Shown in pieces: positions 7,372-16,353 of a DNA stretch of 64,000 nucleotides. The DNA comes from Gracilimonas amylolytica (GTDB lineage Bacteria > Bacteroidota > Rhodothermia > Balneolales > Balneolaceae). The position numbers and the translations under genes were made by a program. The stretch covers positions 1 through 64,000 of the forward strand of contig NZ_PQBS01000010.1 of the NCBI RefSeq assembly GCF_002911695.1, written 5' to 3'. Numbering within the stretch: the stretch's first letter is position 1; the number at the start of each line of letters is the position of its first letter. The notes under the pieces were generated by a model that ran no database searches, was not told the origin of the DNA, and saw only the letters and a list, made by a program, of their open reading frames with translations.

Positions 7372-10362
7372 ATGAAAAATCAACGAGGATCAGACATATA
7401 TTCGATATCAGAGCTGGACAGCTTAAGTTCAAGCCTGCTGAATGCCCTGGATTCTCAAATTGCTGTAATTGACGAAGCCGGTACCATCATAGCCTATAAT
7501 CAAGCCTGGAAGACTTTCCGGGATAACTTACTACTTACCTGGTGCCACCCCGATCTTGGATCTAATATTCTAAAAACTCTTCAGGCCCCATTAGCTGAAG
7601 AAAACGACTTTGCTCTACGCTTTTTGATCGGAATTAAAGAGGTTCTGACCCAGGAAATCCCTGTTTTTGAAGGTAAGTGTAAATTTCAAGCCAAGGATGA
7701 AGATGAACATCAATGGTTCAAGGTAAAGGTTACTCAACTTGGGTCACAGGGTGGAGCTATTTTGATGTACGACAACATCAGTGATCAGATACAAAGCACC
7801 AAGTATCTTAAGGAAACTCAGCAAAAATTTGAGAGTCACTTTAATAACAGTTTGTATGGAATTCTGGTTGCGGATGAAAACAAAGTTATCATCGAGGCTA
7901 ACAAAGTGGCTTGCGACCTGCTTGAAACATCCGGTGATGACATCACGTTTTCAAACATACAGAACTTTCTTGACCTGGAAATGGATATCGACCGTCTTCA
8001 AAAGCAGGTCAATCGAGATGGTAACCTGATCGGAGAAGTTGATATTCAGACCGCCAACGGTAACACCGTGCCTGTTGAAATGAGCGTAACTCTTTTCAGA
8101 AACGAGGATGGTAAATATATCACCAGCTGGGCATTTGTTGATGTTTCTGACAAAAAAGTGGCCCAAAAGGCTCTTCGGAAAACTGAACAACTTTATCAGC
8201 TACAATTTTATAATACCCTGGAAGGTGTAATCATAGGCAGACCGAATGGCCGATTATTAAAGGTCAATCCGGCTGCCTGTGATCTACTTGGCTATACTAA
8301 AGATGAACTTGAAGGAGAGCATCGTGATATAGTTTTCGACCCTGAACACCCACTTAACAAAAAAGCCCTTCAAAACAGACGAAAGAACAAGAGTTTTGTT
8401 GGTGAGGTCTATTTTACCCATAAAAACGGCCACCTTATGCCCGTTGAGGTCAGCAGTGCCATTTTCACTGATGAAGACGGCACAGAAAAATCTATTATTA
8501 ACATCAAAGACATCTCTGAGCGCAAGTCGATACAGCGGCAGCTTATTGAGGAAAAAGAATTCACGGAATCAGCGATCTCAAGTTTACCATCAGCCTTTTT
8601 TGTTTTTTCTACTGAGGGAGAGATGGTCCGCTGGAATGACATGCTGGAGAAAGATCTTGGTTATTCTGCCAGGGAAATAGCCCGCATTAACGTATTTGAG
8701 CTGATCCACCCCGATGATCGATATAAGCTGGAAGAGGTACTAAAAGGTGAATTGATAGGAAGAAGCCTGAGTTTTGAGGTCAAATGCCTCACAAAAAACG
8801 GAGAGATCGTTAATTACCTGCTCAGGGGTTCAAACTTTAAACAAAATGGAAAAACATTCATTGTTGGCGGTGGGCTGAACCGAAACGATTTTCTTGAGAT
8901 CGAAAACGAGCGCAAGAAAAATGCAGAACTGTTAAGCCAGCTATTTTATAACTCCCCTATCGGCATTGTTCTCATTGATGGTAAAGAGAATATTCTGAGT
9001 TCTAATAACAGCTTTGAAGAAACCTTTGAGTACAGTAAAGATGAGCTAAAAGACAAAACCTTGTCCCAGGCTATCGTGCCTGATTACATGAATAAACAGG
9101 CTGAGTCTTTTACAGCACAAAGCTTAACGGGCGAGTCATTCCAATCTGAAACTATTCGAAAAACCAAGAGTGGAAAAGAGATCCCGGTATTGGTCGGTGG
9201 CGTACCCGTAGAAGTGGATGGAGAAGTAATTGCCATATACGGAATGTATGTGGACATATCAGAACGAAAGAAACTTGAGGATCAGATCCTTGAACTGCTG
9301 GAAACCGAGAAAAAGGCTCGTATTCACATGCAGGATATGTTCGAGGAAGCCCCGTCAGCCATTGCAGTGCTGGAAGGCAAAGACCACAAATTTAGCTTTG
9401 CCAACGAAAATTATGAACAGCTGATCGGGCATCAGAATATTTTAAATAAACCGGTTATTGAAATTTTACCGGAACTAAAAGATCAGGGATTGATCGATAT
9501 TTTGAATTCCTGTTATTGGGAAGGAAAAGCATATTCTTTCAACGAGCATCCGGTCTATTTCCGTAAAAACGATAGCCTTGAAAGTGAAACCCATTATCTG
9601 AATTTCGTTTACAAACCTCTACGGGATGATAATGAAGAGATCTACGGTATCTTTGTTCAGGCCATTGATGTAACTGAACAGGTTGAAGCCCGTAATTTGC
9701 TCGAAAAATCACTCCAGGAAAAAGAAACGTTATTGACCGAAGTTCACCACAGGGTAAAAAATAATCTGGCTATTATCTCAGGGCTTCTGGAACTGGAGAT
9801 CATGAGTGTAGAAAATGAGCAGGTTACCAAACACCTCGATTCTACTCAAGCCCGAATTAAGACCATTGCCAAGGTACATGAGCTGTTATACCAAAATGAC
9901 AGCCTTTCCCACGTCAGCTTCAACGAATACATAGAAAGCATTCTCGGCAAGACCAGTAAACTGATGAAAGGAAAGGTTCCTCTGATCTCTGATTTCGAGC
10001 TCTCTGATGTGCATTTGAATGTAAATCAGGCCATACCTGCAGGTATGCTTTTGAATGAGATCCTTGAATATCTGCACGATGCCTGCACGGCTTCAAAAGA
10101 TGAACAAGACGGTCAGATCTCCTTCATTTTACGGGAAGAAGATAACAAAGTGATCATCGACCTGGTTGATCCGATTCACCGGGTCCTTGATTTTCAAAGA
10201 TCTGACTCCGGATTGCAACAAACCTTACGCAACGAACTCATTGAAGTGTTACTCACTCAGATCTATGGTGAAATAAAAATTACAGAAGGAGCCGACAGTG
10301 TTCTGACGATCTCCTTTCCAAAACGTGAAACAAAAGGGCCACATAACGCCTTATATCATTAG
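7372..10362 (+). CDS. Multi-PAS HisKA_2 sensor protein with degenerate ATPase domain
   Basis: A 996-residue soluble protein. Six PAS units occupy about residues 20-770. A HisKA_2 phosphoacceptor region follows, with H792-H793 in EVHHRVKNNLAI. The C-terminal region (about 884-990) has the outline of a HATPase domain but not its motifs: the N box reads LNEILEYLHDA instead of the usual NEL..NA, the DxGxG G1 box is VDPIHR, and no GxG G2 box is seen. ATP binding is therefore doubtful, and the protein may act as a phosphotransfer or scaffold partner rather than a kinase. The next gene begins 10 bases downstream with its own ribosome site, so the two are probably one operon. Confidence 0.82.
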   Translation: MKNQRGSDIYSISELDSLSSSLLNALDSQIAVIDEAGTIIAYNQAWKTFRDNLLLTWCHPDLGSNILKTLQAPLAEENDFALRFLIGIKEVLTQEIPVFEGKCKFQAKDEDEHQWFKVKVTQLGSQGGAILMYDNISDQIQSTKYLKETQQKFESHFNNSLYGILVADENKVIIEANKVACDLLETSGDDITFSNIQNFLDLEMDIDRLQKQVNRDGNLIGEVDIQTANGNTVPVEMSVTLFRNEDGKYITSWAFVDVSDKKVAQKALRKTEQLYQLQFYNTLEGVIIGRPNGRLLKVNPAACDLLGYTKDELEGEHRDIVFDPEHPLNKKALQNRRKNKSFVGEVYFTHKNGHLMPVEVSSAIFTDEDGTEKSIINIKDISERKSIQRQLIEEKEFTESAISSLPSAFFVFSTEGEMVRWNDMLEKDLGYSAREIARINVFELIHPDDRYKLEEVLKGELIGRSLSFEVKCLTKNGEIVNYLLRGSNFKQNGKTFIVGGGLNRNDFLEIENERKKNAELLSQLFYNSPIGIVLIDGKENILSSNNSFEETFEYSKDELKDKTLSQAIVPDYMNKQAESFTAQSLTGESFQSETIRKTKSGKEIPVLVGGVPVEVDGEVIAIYGMYVDISERKKLEDQILELLETEKKARIHMQDMFEEAPSAIAVLEGKDHKFSFANENYEQLIGHQNILNKPVIEILPELKDQGLIDILNSCYWEGKAYSFNEHPVYFRKNDSLESETHYLNFVYKPLRDDNEEIYGIFVQAIDVTEQVEARNLLEKSLQEKETLLTEVHHRVKNNLAIISGLLELEIMSVENEQVTKHLDSTQARIKTIAKVHELLYQNDSLSHVSFNEYIESILGKTSKLMKGKVPLISDFELSDVHLNVNQAIPAGMLLNEILEYLHDACTASKDEQDGQISFILREEDNKVIIDLVDPIHRVLDFQRSDSGLQQTLRNELIEVLLTQIYGEIKITEGADSVLTISFPKRETKGPHNALYH

Positions 10363-10370
10363 GAAAGGAA
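10361..10370 (+). promoter_or_regulatory. Ribosome binding site deciding the GAF-kinase start
   Basis: AGGAAAGGAA lies 2 bases before ATG at 10373, with its first AGGA 8 bases away. This favours that start over an in-frame ATG at 10325 that would overlap the upstream gene. Confidence 0.55.
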
Positions 10371-10372
10371 CT

Positions 10373-11620
10373 ATGAAAACCATGTACTTGCATAAACAAA
10401 CAGATCAGCACTTTGCGGGAAATGCCACTGTACCGGCCAACGAAGCGGAACGTCAGGCTAAATTGGAGGAATACGCGATCCTTGATACGCTACCGGAAGA
10501 TGAATTTGATTCTCTGGTAGAACTGGCAGCCATGATCACAGGATCTCCTATTTCACTCATGAACCTTCTGTCTTATAACAGACAGTGGACCAAAGCCTCT
10601 TATGGAATGGATGTTGAATCTTCACCAAGGTCTGAGTCAGTTTGCCAATACACTATTTTGGATCAGGTTAATTTTGAAGTTGAGGATCTGTCTGAAGACG
10701 AAAGATTTTTTGACATGCCCTATGTGAAGAATGATCCGAATTTACGATTTTATAGTGGATACCCTCTTCGTACTACTGATGGGTATAATCTGGGGGCTTT
10801 ATGTGTATTAGATACCCAGCCTCGTTCATTGACCGACAAAGAAAAGAAAGGACTTCAAACTATTGCCAATGAGATCGTAGCGAGACTTGATCTCAGAAAG
10901 CAACAACAGGAATTACAGCGACTCAATAAAGAAAAAGATCAGTTTTTGAGAGCTGTAAACCACGATATAAAGAGCCCGCTGAACGGGATTGTCAGTTCAA
11001 CTCATTATTTACAGAATCTATGGGGCGGTGACCGCGAGGAACTAAACCAGATCCTGAATATGATAGAACTTAGCGGGAGAAAACTTATAAACTACACCAG
11101 CGAACTAGTCTCTAATTCTATGGAACAAGGGGAAACAAAACTAATCATAGATGATGTAGTGATGGATGATCTGATCCAGGATCTGATCGATATCTATAAC
11201 CCACTTGCCAATGCAAAAGGCATCAACATAAACACACACCTCAGCACACCCGGAACATTCAAGCTTGACAGCGAGAAATTCAAACTCATTGTCAGTAACC
11301 TACTCTCTAATGCATTAAAGTTTTGCCACGAGGGAGACAGCATCACACTGGATGTCAAAATTACGGGCGTTGAAGAAAAAACCCTCTTTCTTTACATCTC
11401 TGATACCGGGATCGGGATTCCTGCGGCGCACCTGCCTACTATTTTTGAAAAAGATGAAGATCATCAGCGTCAGGGCACCAAAGGCGAAATAAGTACAGGT
11501 ATGGGCTTACCGATCGTTAAAAAGTATGTAGAACTGCACAATGGTGAGATCAAAGTAGAGAGCATTGAAGGAATGGGCACTACATTCCATATAAACATAC
11601 CGGAGAATGTGACCGGTTAA
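10373..11620 (+). CDS. GAF-domain sensor histidine kinase
   Basis: A 415-residue soluble kinase. An N-terminal GAF domain (about residues 15-165; it opens with ERQAKLEEYAILDTLPED, typical of this class) is followed by a HisKA region with H197 in AVNHDIKSPLNG and a full HATPase domain: SNLLSNALKF, SDTGIGIP and a GMGLPIVKKY G2 box. It lies 10 bases after the degenerate HisKA_2 protein, so it could supply kinase activity to it. The reading frame is open up to an ATG at 10325, but the ribosome site favours 10373. No regulator gene is adjacent on this strand. Confidence 0.88.
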   Translation: MKTMYLHKQTDQHFAGNATVPANEAERQAKLEEYAILDTLPEDEFDSLVELAAMITGSPISLMNLLSYNRQWTKASYGMDVESSPRSESVCQYTILDQVNFEVEDLSEDERFFDMPYVKNDPNLRFYSGYPLRTTDGYNLGALCVLDTQPRSLTDKEKKGLQTIANEIVARLDLRKQQQELQRLNKEKDQFLRAVNHDIKSPLNGIVSSTHYLQNLWGGDREELNQILNMIELSGRKLINYTSELVSNSMEQGETKLIIDDVVMDDLIQDLIDIYNPLANAKGININTHLSTPGTFKLDSEKFKLIVSNLLSNALKFCHEGDSITLDVKITGVEEKTLFLYISDTGIGIPAAHLPTIFEKDEDHQRQGTKGEISTGMGLPIVKKYVELHNGEIKVESIEGMGTTFHINIPENVTG

Positions 11621-11648
11621 GAATTTCATTTGTACCCCGAAAAACCCC

Positions 11649-11686
11649 AAGAGTCGCTTCCTGATACGGAGCGGCTCTTATTTTTT
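11649..11686 (+). terminator. Rho-independent terminator after the GAF kinase
   Basis: AAGAGTCGCT pairs with AGCGGCTCTT (one T-G pair) around an 11-base loop, followed by ATTTTTT. It ends the 7372-11620 transcript. Confidence 0.85.
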
Positions 11687-11716
11687 CTGACAGTTTTTTT
11701 AAACTAACTGAATGGT

Positions 11717-13558
11717 TTAAACTCCTACGATCTGGGCCAGCTTTTGCTCAAGATCTGCGGGATTGAAAGGTTTAGTCACAAAATCATTCATGCCGGCCGC
11801 ATATACATGCTCCCGGACTTCTTTTAAGGCCGCCGCTGTGAGGGCGATAATGGGAACCTTTCTCTTATACGGGTCGTCCAGTTTTCTGATCTTTTCAGTA
11901 GCTTCATACCCATCCATTTCAGGCATTTGGAGATCCATCAGCACCACATCAAAATTACACTCCTGGATGGCATCCAGGGCTTCTTTTCCGTTGTTAACCA
12001 CTTTCATTTCCACTTCCCAGCGCTCCAGAAAACGTGTCATCACTTTCTGATTCACCACATTATCTTCGGCCAGAAGTATCTTCACTCCTTTAAGTAAACT
12101 TGACCCTTCTATTTTACCTTGCGAACCGTTCGTACTGACTTCCGGTTGTTGAGCCACACCAAATTCAAGCTCCACAGTAAAGGTACTACCTACGCCCTCC
12201 TCACTTTCAACGCTAATGGTTCCGCCCTGAAGCTCCGTCAGTTGCTTACTGATGGTAAGGCCCAATCCGGTACCTCCAAACAGCCTCTTGGTGTTCTGAC
12301 TGGCTTGTGTAAAGCTATCGAAGATCGTGTTGATGCGTTTTTCATCAATACCTATTCCGGTATCCGATATAGCAAACTGAATGCTTGCCTGTTCGTGCTC
12401 ATGTTGCAGAACCCTGACTTCCAGTTTCACCTCGCCTTCTTCAGTAAACTTCAAAGCATTACTGAACAGATTATTCAGGATCTGTGTTAGCCGGGCGGGA
12501 TCGCCGATCAATCTTCCCGGTACCTGTTCAGCGACCTCCACTTTCAGGTCTATATCCTTATTCTTTGCTGTTGATCGGAAACTTTCAAGAATGACATTGA
12601 TCAGATTATTCAGGTCAAATTCTACCTTTTCAAATTCGATCTTTCCGGCTTCGATCTTTGAGAAATCCAACACGTCATCGATCAGCGATAACAGGGTCTT
12701 ACCTGAGAAATCAAGAATATTGATGGGTTCAAGCTGATCTTTTCTGGGATTATCCTGCTTCAGGAGATGAGTCATACCAAGTATGGCATTCATCGGTGTG
12801 CGTATCTCATGACTCATAGTAGCCAGGAATTCCGATTTGGCCTTTGTGCTTTTTTCAAGTTCAGTGGTCGTTTCTTCTAACTGACTTATGTAATTCTCTA
12901 ATTTTTCCTGTTTTACACTCAGCTCTTCGTTCAGTTCCTTTTCCTTTTTGAGCAGTTCCAGAGTTTGTTGCTCCGCATTTTCCTTGAACTGGGAAAAGGT
13001 GTTGAATATCAGCCATGTGGTTACGAATGAACCCGTAAGCACAGCCCATCTCACAAGAGAAAATCCGCTGGCTGTCATGTTAACTCTTTCAAAAATGATG
13101 TAATCCAGAACAAAATAGGATAAAATGGATAATAAGATCCCGATGTTGCGTAGGTGGATCTGAGTATTATCAAAAAGCAGAATAGAAAGCCCCATGGCCG
13201 GAATAAAAAAGGCCTGTATCATCGCATCATTCCCAAAAACAGAGCTCAAAATAATGATCCCAATATCTGCATAGGCGATCAGAAGTATTTTGGAAGCTTT
13301 TTCAAACCCCTGCCTGGCCAGTAACGGGATCAACAAAAAGGCTATGGCCTCAGAAAGGAAGAACCAGGTCAGCGATACGGATTCATTGATCTGAAAGGCA
13401 ACCAGAAACAGAATGGAAACCCCCGCCAAAAAGAAGGAAACGGAGTTTAATATGGACATACTGGCTTTAGAACCGATAACCTCATTTTCGGCCCTCAGGT
13501 CTTTTCCCAGCGCAATATCTGAGATACCTGTTAATGAATACTTTTTGCTCATGTCCAT
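11717..13558 (-). CDS. Membrane hybrid histidine kinase with C-terminal receiver
   Basis: A 613-residue hybrid kinase. Roughly six membrane segments occupy residues 30-190, followed by a coiled coil (about 195-240). The HisKA region has H250 in ATMSHEIRTPMNA; the HATPase domain has SNALKFTEEG, SDTGIGID and a GGTGLGLTIS G2 box. A receiver domain at about 490-610 carries phosphoacceptor D542 in VVLMDLQMPEMDG and the Lys of FVTKPF. All motifs are intact, so phosphate can pass internally to the receiver; no Hpt protein or DNA-binding partner is adjacent. It is the second gene after sufE on this strand (55-base gap). Confidence 0.92.
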   Translation of the reverse strand: MDMSKKYSLTGISDIALGKDLRAENEVIGSKASMSILNSVSFFLAGVSILFLVAFQINESVSLTWFFLSEAIAFLLIPLLARQGFEKASKILLIAYADIGIIILSSVFGNDAMIQAFFIPAMGLSILLFDNTQIHLRNIGILLSILSYFVLDYIIFERVNMTASGFSLVRWAVLTGSFVTTWLIFNTFSQFKENAEQQTLELLKKEKELNEELSVKQEKLENYISQLEETTTELEKSTKAKSEFLATMSHEIRTPMNAILGMTHLLKQDNPRKDQLEPINILDFSGKTLLSLIDDVLDFSKIEAGKIEFEKVEFDLNNLINVILESFRSTAKNKDIDLKVEVAEQVPGRLIGDPARLTQILNNLFSNALKFTEEGEVKLEVRVLQHEHEQASIQFAISDTGIGIDEKRINTIFDSFTQASQNTKRLFGGTGLGLTISKQLTELQGGTISVESEEGVGSTFTVELEFGVAQQPEVSTNGSQGKIEGSSLLKGVKILLAEDNVVNQKVMTRFLERWEVEMKVVNNGKEALDAIQECNFDVVLMDLQMPEMDGYEATEKIRKLDDPYKRKVPIIALTAAALKEVREHVYAAGMNDFVTKPFNPADLEQKLAQIVGV

Positions 13559-13613
13559 TATCCTTCCAATTAGTGTATTAAGAAAAGGAAATTACGGAAG
13601 GAGAACCATTAGA

Positions 13614-14042
13614 TTACGATAACGTTTCACTGGATTTAAAGGCCATGGCATAGATCTTCATTTGTTTGATCATAGATGCCAATCCATTGGCCCGGGTAGG
13701 TGACAGATGGCTTGCCATACCAATTTTATCAATGAATTCAGGCTTTGTATTTATGATCACATCCGGAGTTCTTCCCGAATAAAAACGGATCATCAGAGAT
13801 ACCAAGCCTTTGGTAATGGCAGCGTCGCTATCAGCATTAAAGATCACTTTTCCATCTTCCATTTTGGCGGTAAGCCAAACCTGACTTTGGCATCCCTTGA
13901 CCAAATTTTCATCGATCTTATCATCTTCCGGAAGTGGGTCTAATTTCGTCCCCAATTTGATGATGTACTTGTATCTCTCCTGCCAATCTTGAAGCAGTTC
14001 AAACTCTCTTACAATACGGTCTTCAGTTTCTTTAATATCCAT
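13614..14042 (-). CDS. sufE: SufE-family cysteine desulfuration protein
   Basis: A 142-residue SufE-type protein that accepts persulfide sulfur from the desulfurase SufS and stimulates it during iron-sulfur cluster assembly in the cytoplasm. The acceptor cysteine is C51 in LVKGCQSQVWL, the family signature, and length and C-terminal helices match. No other suf gene is near, so it stands apart from a suf operon, between two signalling genes. The downstream hybrid kinase, 55 bases away on the same strand, may share its transcript. Confidence 0.93.
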   Translation of the reverse strand: MDIKETEDRIVREFELLQDWQERYKYIIKLGTKLDPLPEDDKIDENLVKGCQSQVWLTAKMEDGKVIFNADSDAAITKGLVSLMIRFYSGRTPDVIINTKPEFIDKIGMASHLSPTRANGLASMIKQMKIYAMAFKSSETLS

Positions 14043-14083
14043 TTTTATTTTGAATATACGGGTTCAGATAGTCCCTATAAAGA

Positions 14084-14107
14084 AAAAGCCCGATGATCGG
14101 GCTTTTT
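14084..14107 (-). terminator. Terminator after the PAS-only gene
   Basis: AAAAAGCCCGAT pairs with ATCGGGCTTTTT as a near-perfect palindrome. It lies 34 bases beyond the stop of the PAS-only gene and just upstream of sufE. T-runs exist on both strands, so it could work either way. Confidence 0.85.
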
Positions 14108-14140
14108 CTTCTCTTTTAATTTTAATTAGAAAGCGTAGAG

Positions 14141-15394
14141 TCAATTCTCCACTTCAAGCTCTATCATGGCAACGCTTTTTACGCTCTCGACCACTTTTCC
14201 GTTAGTGCCATAATCCGGCTTAAAGGATTGAACAACTGAAATATAATTACCATCAGAGGTCTTATATCTGCAATTGACGCTTGTGGATGTACCTTCAAAG
14301 GCTTTCTCCATGGCATCTTCCACATCACGCAGATCATCAGCATGGACTACATTTTTCACGCCTTCCTTGATCACTATATCCGGATCAAGTCCTGTCAGGG
14401 CCGAGTACCCATCGGATACAAACTTACATCCGGTCTGCCCGTTTTCCTGTATCACAAAGCGTAACACAAACTCATCTTTTTTCCCGACAATGGATTCCAG
14501 GTCCTTTTTCTTACGCTTCAGCGTTTCGATGATGCGATCTCTTAATGAAATATTATCAAAATGGATCCTGATGATCGTCTCTTCATTATTTACAAAGTAG
14601 TTGACCTTTCCTTCCAGTTTAACGGTCTCACCGTCTTTCTGAGTAAATTCCCATTGGTAAGGTGATTCTTCTATCTGCTCTGCATCAAAATCTGAAAACA
14701 GTCGTTTTACTTCTTCTTTGTCATCTTCTAAAACAAGATCCCAGAATTTAATGGTCTTGAATTCATCCGCATCATACCCAAGCAGGTTCTTGAAGGAACT
14801 GTTGGAGGAAATGATATTGCCCTGAACGTCAAGATCCACGAAGGTTTTCTTAGACTCTTCTACCAGGTTGTCAAAATCCAGGTTGGCATCAAATACCAGT
14901 TTACCTGATTCCTTGCGATCTGTAATGTCTCTTTGATAAGATACCCAGTGAGTGATCTCACCGTTCTTGTTGGTCAGAGGATGAATATCCCATTGGTTGA
15001 TAAACTCGCTACCATCCTTCTTGTAGTTCACTGTGTGACCAAAAAATGCCTGTCCTTCAATCAGTCGCTCTTTTAACCGATCAAGAACATGACGATCTGT
15101 TTTTTCACCCTGAAGCATTCGCGGGGTATTTCCGATCGCCTCCTCTTTGGTATAACCGGTCATCTTGGTAAATCCATCATTTACATAAACGATCTTTGGG
15201 CCGGGTTTCTCAAGATCAAGGTCTGTGATCAGAATAGAATCGTAATCGTGTTTGATGGCTTGTTCGAGAAGCGAGAGCTGTTGGTTTACTCTTAAAAATC
15301 TGTTCTCTAGTTCCGTGTACAGCTCTTTTAGCTTCGAATAAGATGCTTCATCCTTACTGCATTGCTTCAGCTGATCTAATATTTTTTGGTCCAT
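14141..15394 (-). CDS. PAS-only sensor protein with LOV-like first domain
   Basis: A 417-residue protein from ATG at 15394 (a TTG at 15418 would add 8 residues; neither has a clear ribosome site). An N-terminal coiled coil is followed by three PAS domains (about 40-160, 170-290, 310-415) and no kinase, cyclase or DNA-binding domain. The first PAS resembles a LOV domain: GNTPRMLQGEKTD at about 88-100 aligns with the GxNCRFLQ motif, but the photoreactive Cys is Pro. It probably works by binding partner proteins, perhaps the neighbouring kinases. Flavin binding is possible but not shown. Confidence 0.72.
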   Translation of the reverse strand: MDQKILDQLKQCSKDEASYSKLKELYTELENRFLRVNQQLSLLEQAIKHDYDSILITDLDLEKPGPKIVYVNDGFTKMTGYTKEEAIGNTPRMLQGEKTDRHVLDRLKERLIEGQAFFGHTVNYKKDGSEFINQWDIHPLTNKNGEITHWVSYQRDITDRKESGKLVFDANLDFDNLVEESKKTFVDLDVQGNIISSNSSFKNLLGYDADEFKTIKFWDLVLEDDKEEVKRLFSDFDAEQIEESPYQWEFTQKDGETVKLEGKVNYFVNNEETIIRIHFDNISLRDRIIETLKRKKKDLESIVGKKDEFVLRFVIQENGQTGCKFVSDGYSALTGLDPDIVIKEGVKNVVHADDLRDVEDAMEKAFEGTSTSVNCRYKTSDGNYISVVQSFKPDYGTNGKVVESVKSVAMIELEVEN

Positions 15395-15511
15395 TACTGC
15401 TTTGTTTATTTGATCCAATGGTCTTATCTGCCAAGTTAAAACTCTGTATGTAACAACATCATTCCAAAATTTCTAAATTAATTTTGTTATTACTATTATA
15501 TTAGTAACAAG

Positions 15512-16315
15512 ATGATTAAATATGAACACATAGCTGTTTTAGTGGCACTCACCTTCTTTAGCGGGTGTGCAATGTTACAGAAAAACCCTTCAATATTGAA
15601 ACCCGAAATGGTCTTTGTTGAGGGCGGTACTTTTTTAATGGGAGACCTGATAGACAGTACCAACACTGATGCACTGCCATTACATGAGGTCACACTAAAT
15701 GACTTCTATATTGGTAAGTATGAAGTAACCTTTCAGCAGTATGATGAATTTGCAGTATCTCAGGGCAAAAAGTTACCCAGGAATGATGATTACGGACGAG
15801 GGTCAAGAGCTGCCGTATATGTGAATTGGCATGATGCTAAAGCATTCTGTGAACATTTTGGGTGGAGGCTGCCGACCGAAAATGAGTGGGAATATGCCGC
15901 ACGTGAGGGTGGGCAAAAAAGACTTTTTTCGGGGACAAACTCAGAAGACTCCTTATCGGCATATGCGATTACCAACGAAGGGAATATTTCTTTTGCCTAC
16001 CAAACCGGTACAAAAAGACCCAATGCCCTGGGGATCCATGACATGAGCGGAAATGTATACGAGTGGATCGGAGCCTACTATCAATTTTACGAAAACCCTG
16101 ACGATTGGCATGACCTGAAAAACAGTAGTGTAAGAATAATAAGAGGGGGCAGCTTCAGAGATGGGCCCTTAATGGCAAAAGTATATTGGAGAGTGGGCGT
16201 ACTTGCTGATATTCAGGATTATGATATTGGTTTCCGCTGTGCCATTTCTCAGGAAGAGTTGAACAAAAGTGGGGTCTTTAACGGCTTACTGAGATTCCGA
16301 AACAAACAACCTTAA
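15512..16315 (+). CDS. Lipoprotein of the formylglycine-generating enzyme (SUMF1) fold
   Basis: A 267-residue exported lipoprotein: the signal peptide ends in the lipobox FSGC, with Cys at about residue 19. The rest is an FGE-sulfatase fold: EMVFVEGGTFLMGD, YIGKYEVTFQQYDEF, RLPTENEWEYAAR, MSGNVYEWI, RIIRGGSF and a final GFRCA. The paired cysteines that follow RGGS in true formylglycine-generating enzymes are absent (FRDGPLMAKVYWR instead), so sulfatase activation is unlikely. Gliding-motility proteins GldJ/GldK share this fold, but no other gld gene is nearby. Its role is unknown, probably structural at the inner face of the outer membrane. Confidence 0.8.
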   Translation: MIKYEHIAVLVALTFFSGCAMLQKNPSILKPEMVFVEGGTFLMGDLIDSTNTDALPLHEVTLNDFYIGKYEVTFQQYDEFAVSQGKKLPRNDDYGRGSRAAVYVNWHDAKAFCEHFGWRLPTENEWEYAAREGGQKRLFSGTNSEDSLSAYAITNEGNISFAYQTGTKRPNALGIHDMSGNVYEWIGAYYQFYENPDDWHDLKNSSVRIIRGGSFRDGPLMAKVYWRVGVLADIQDYDIGFRCAISQEELNKSGVFNGLLRFRNKQP

Positions 16316-16318
16316 AAT

Positions 16319-16345
16319 AAAAAGGGGGCCGAAGCCCCCTTTTTC
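16319..16345. terminator. Bidirectional terminator between convergent genes
   Basis: AAAAGGGGGC pairs with GCCCCCTTTTT. It separates the FGE-like lipoprotein gene from the acyl-CoA dehydrogenase gene. Confidence 0.9.
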
Positions 16346-16353
16346 TCACTCAC

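Noticed and set aside
10325-10372. Upstream start of the GAF kinase gene
   Set aside because: It overlaps the previous gene and has no ribosome site, while ATG at 10373 follows AGGAAAGGAA.
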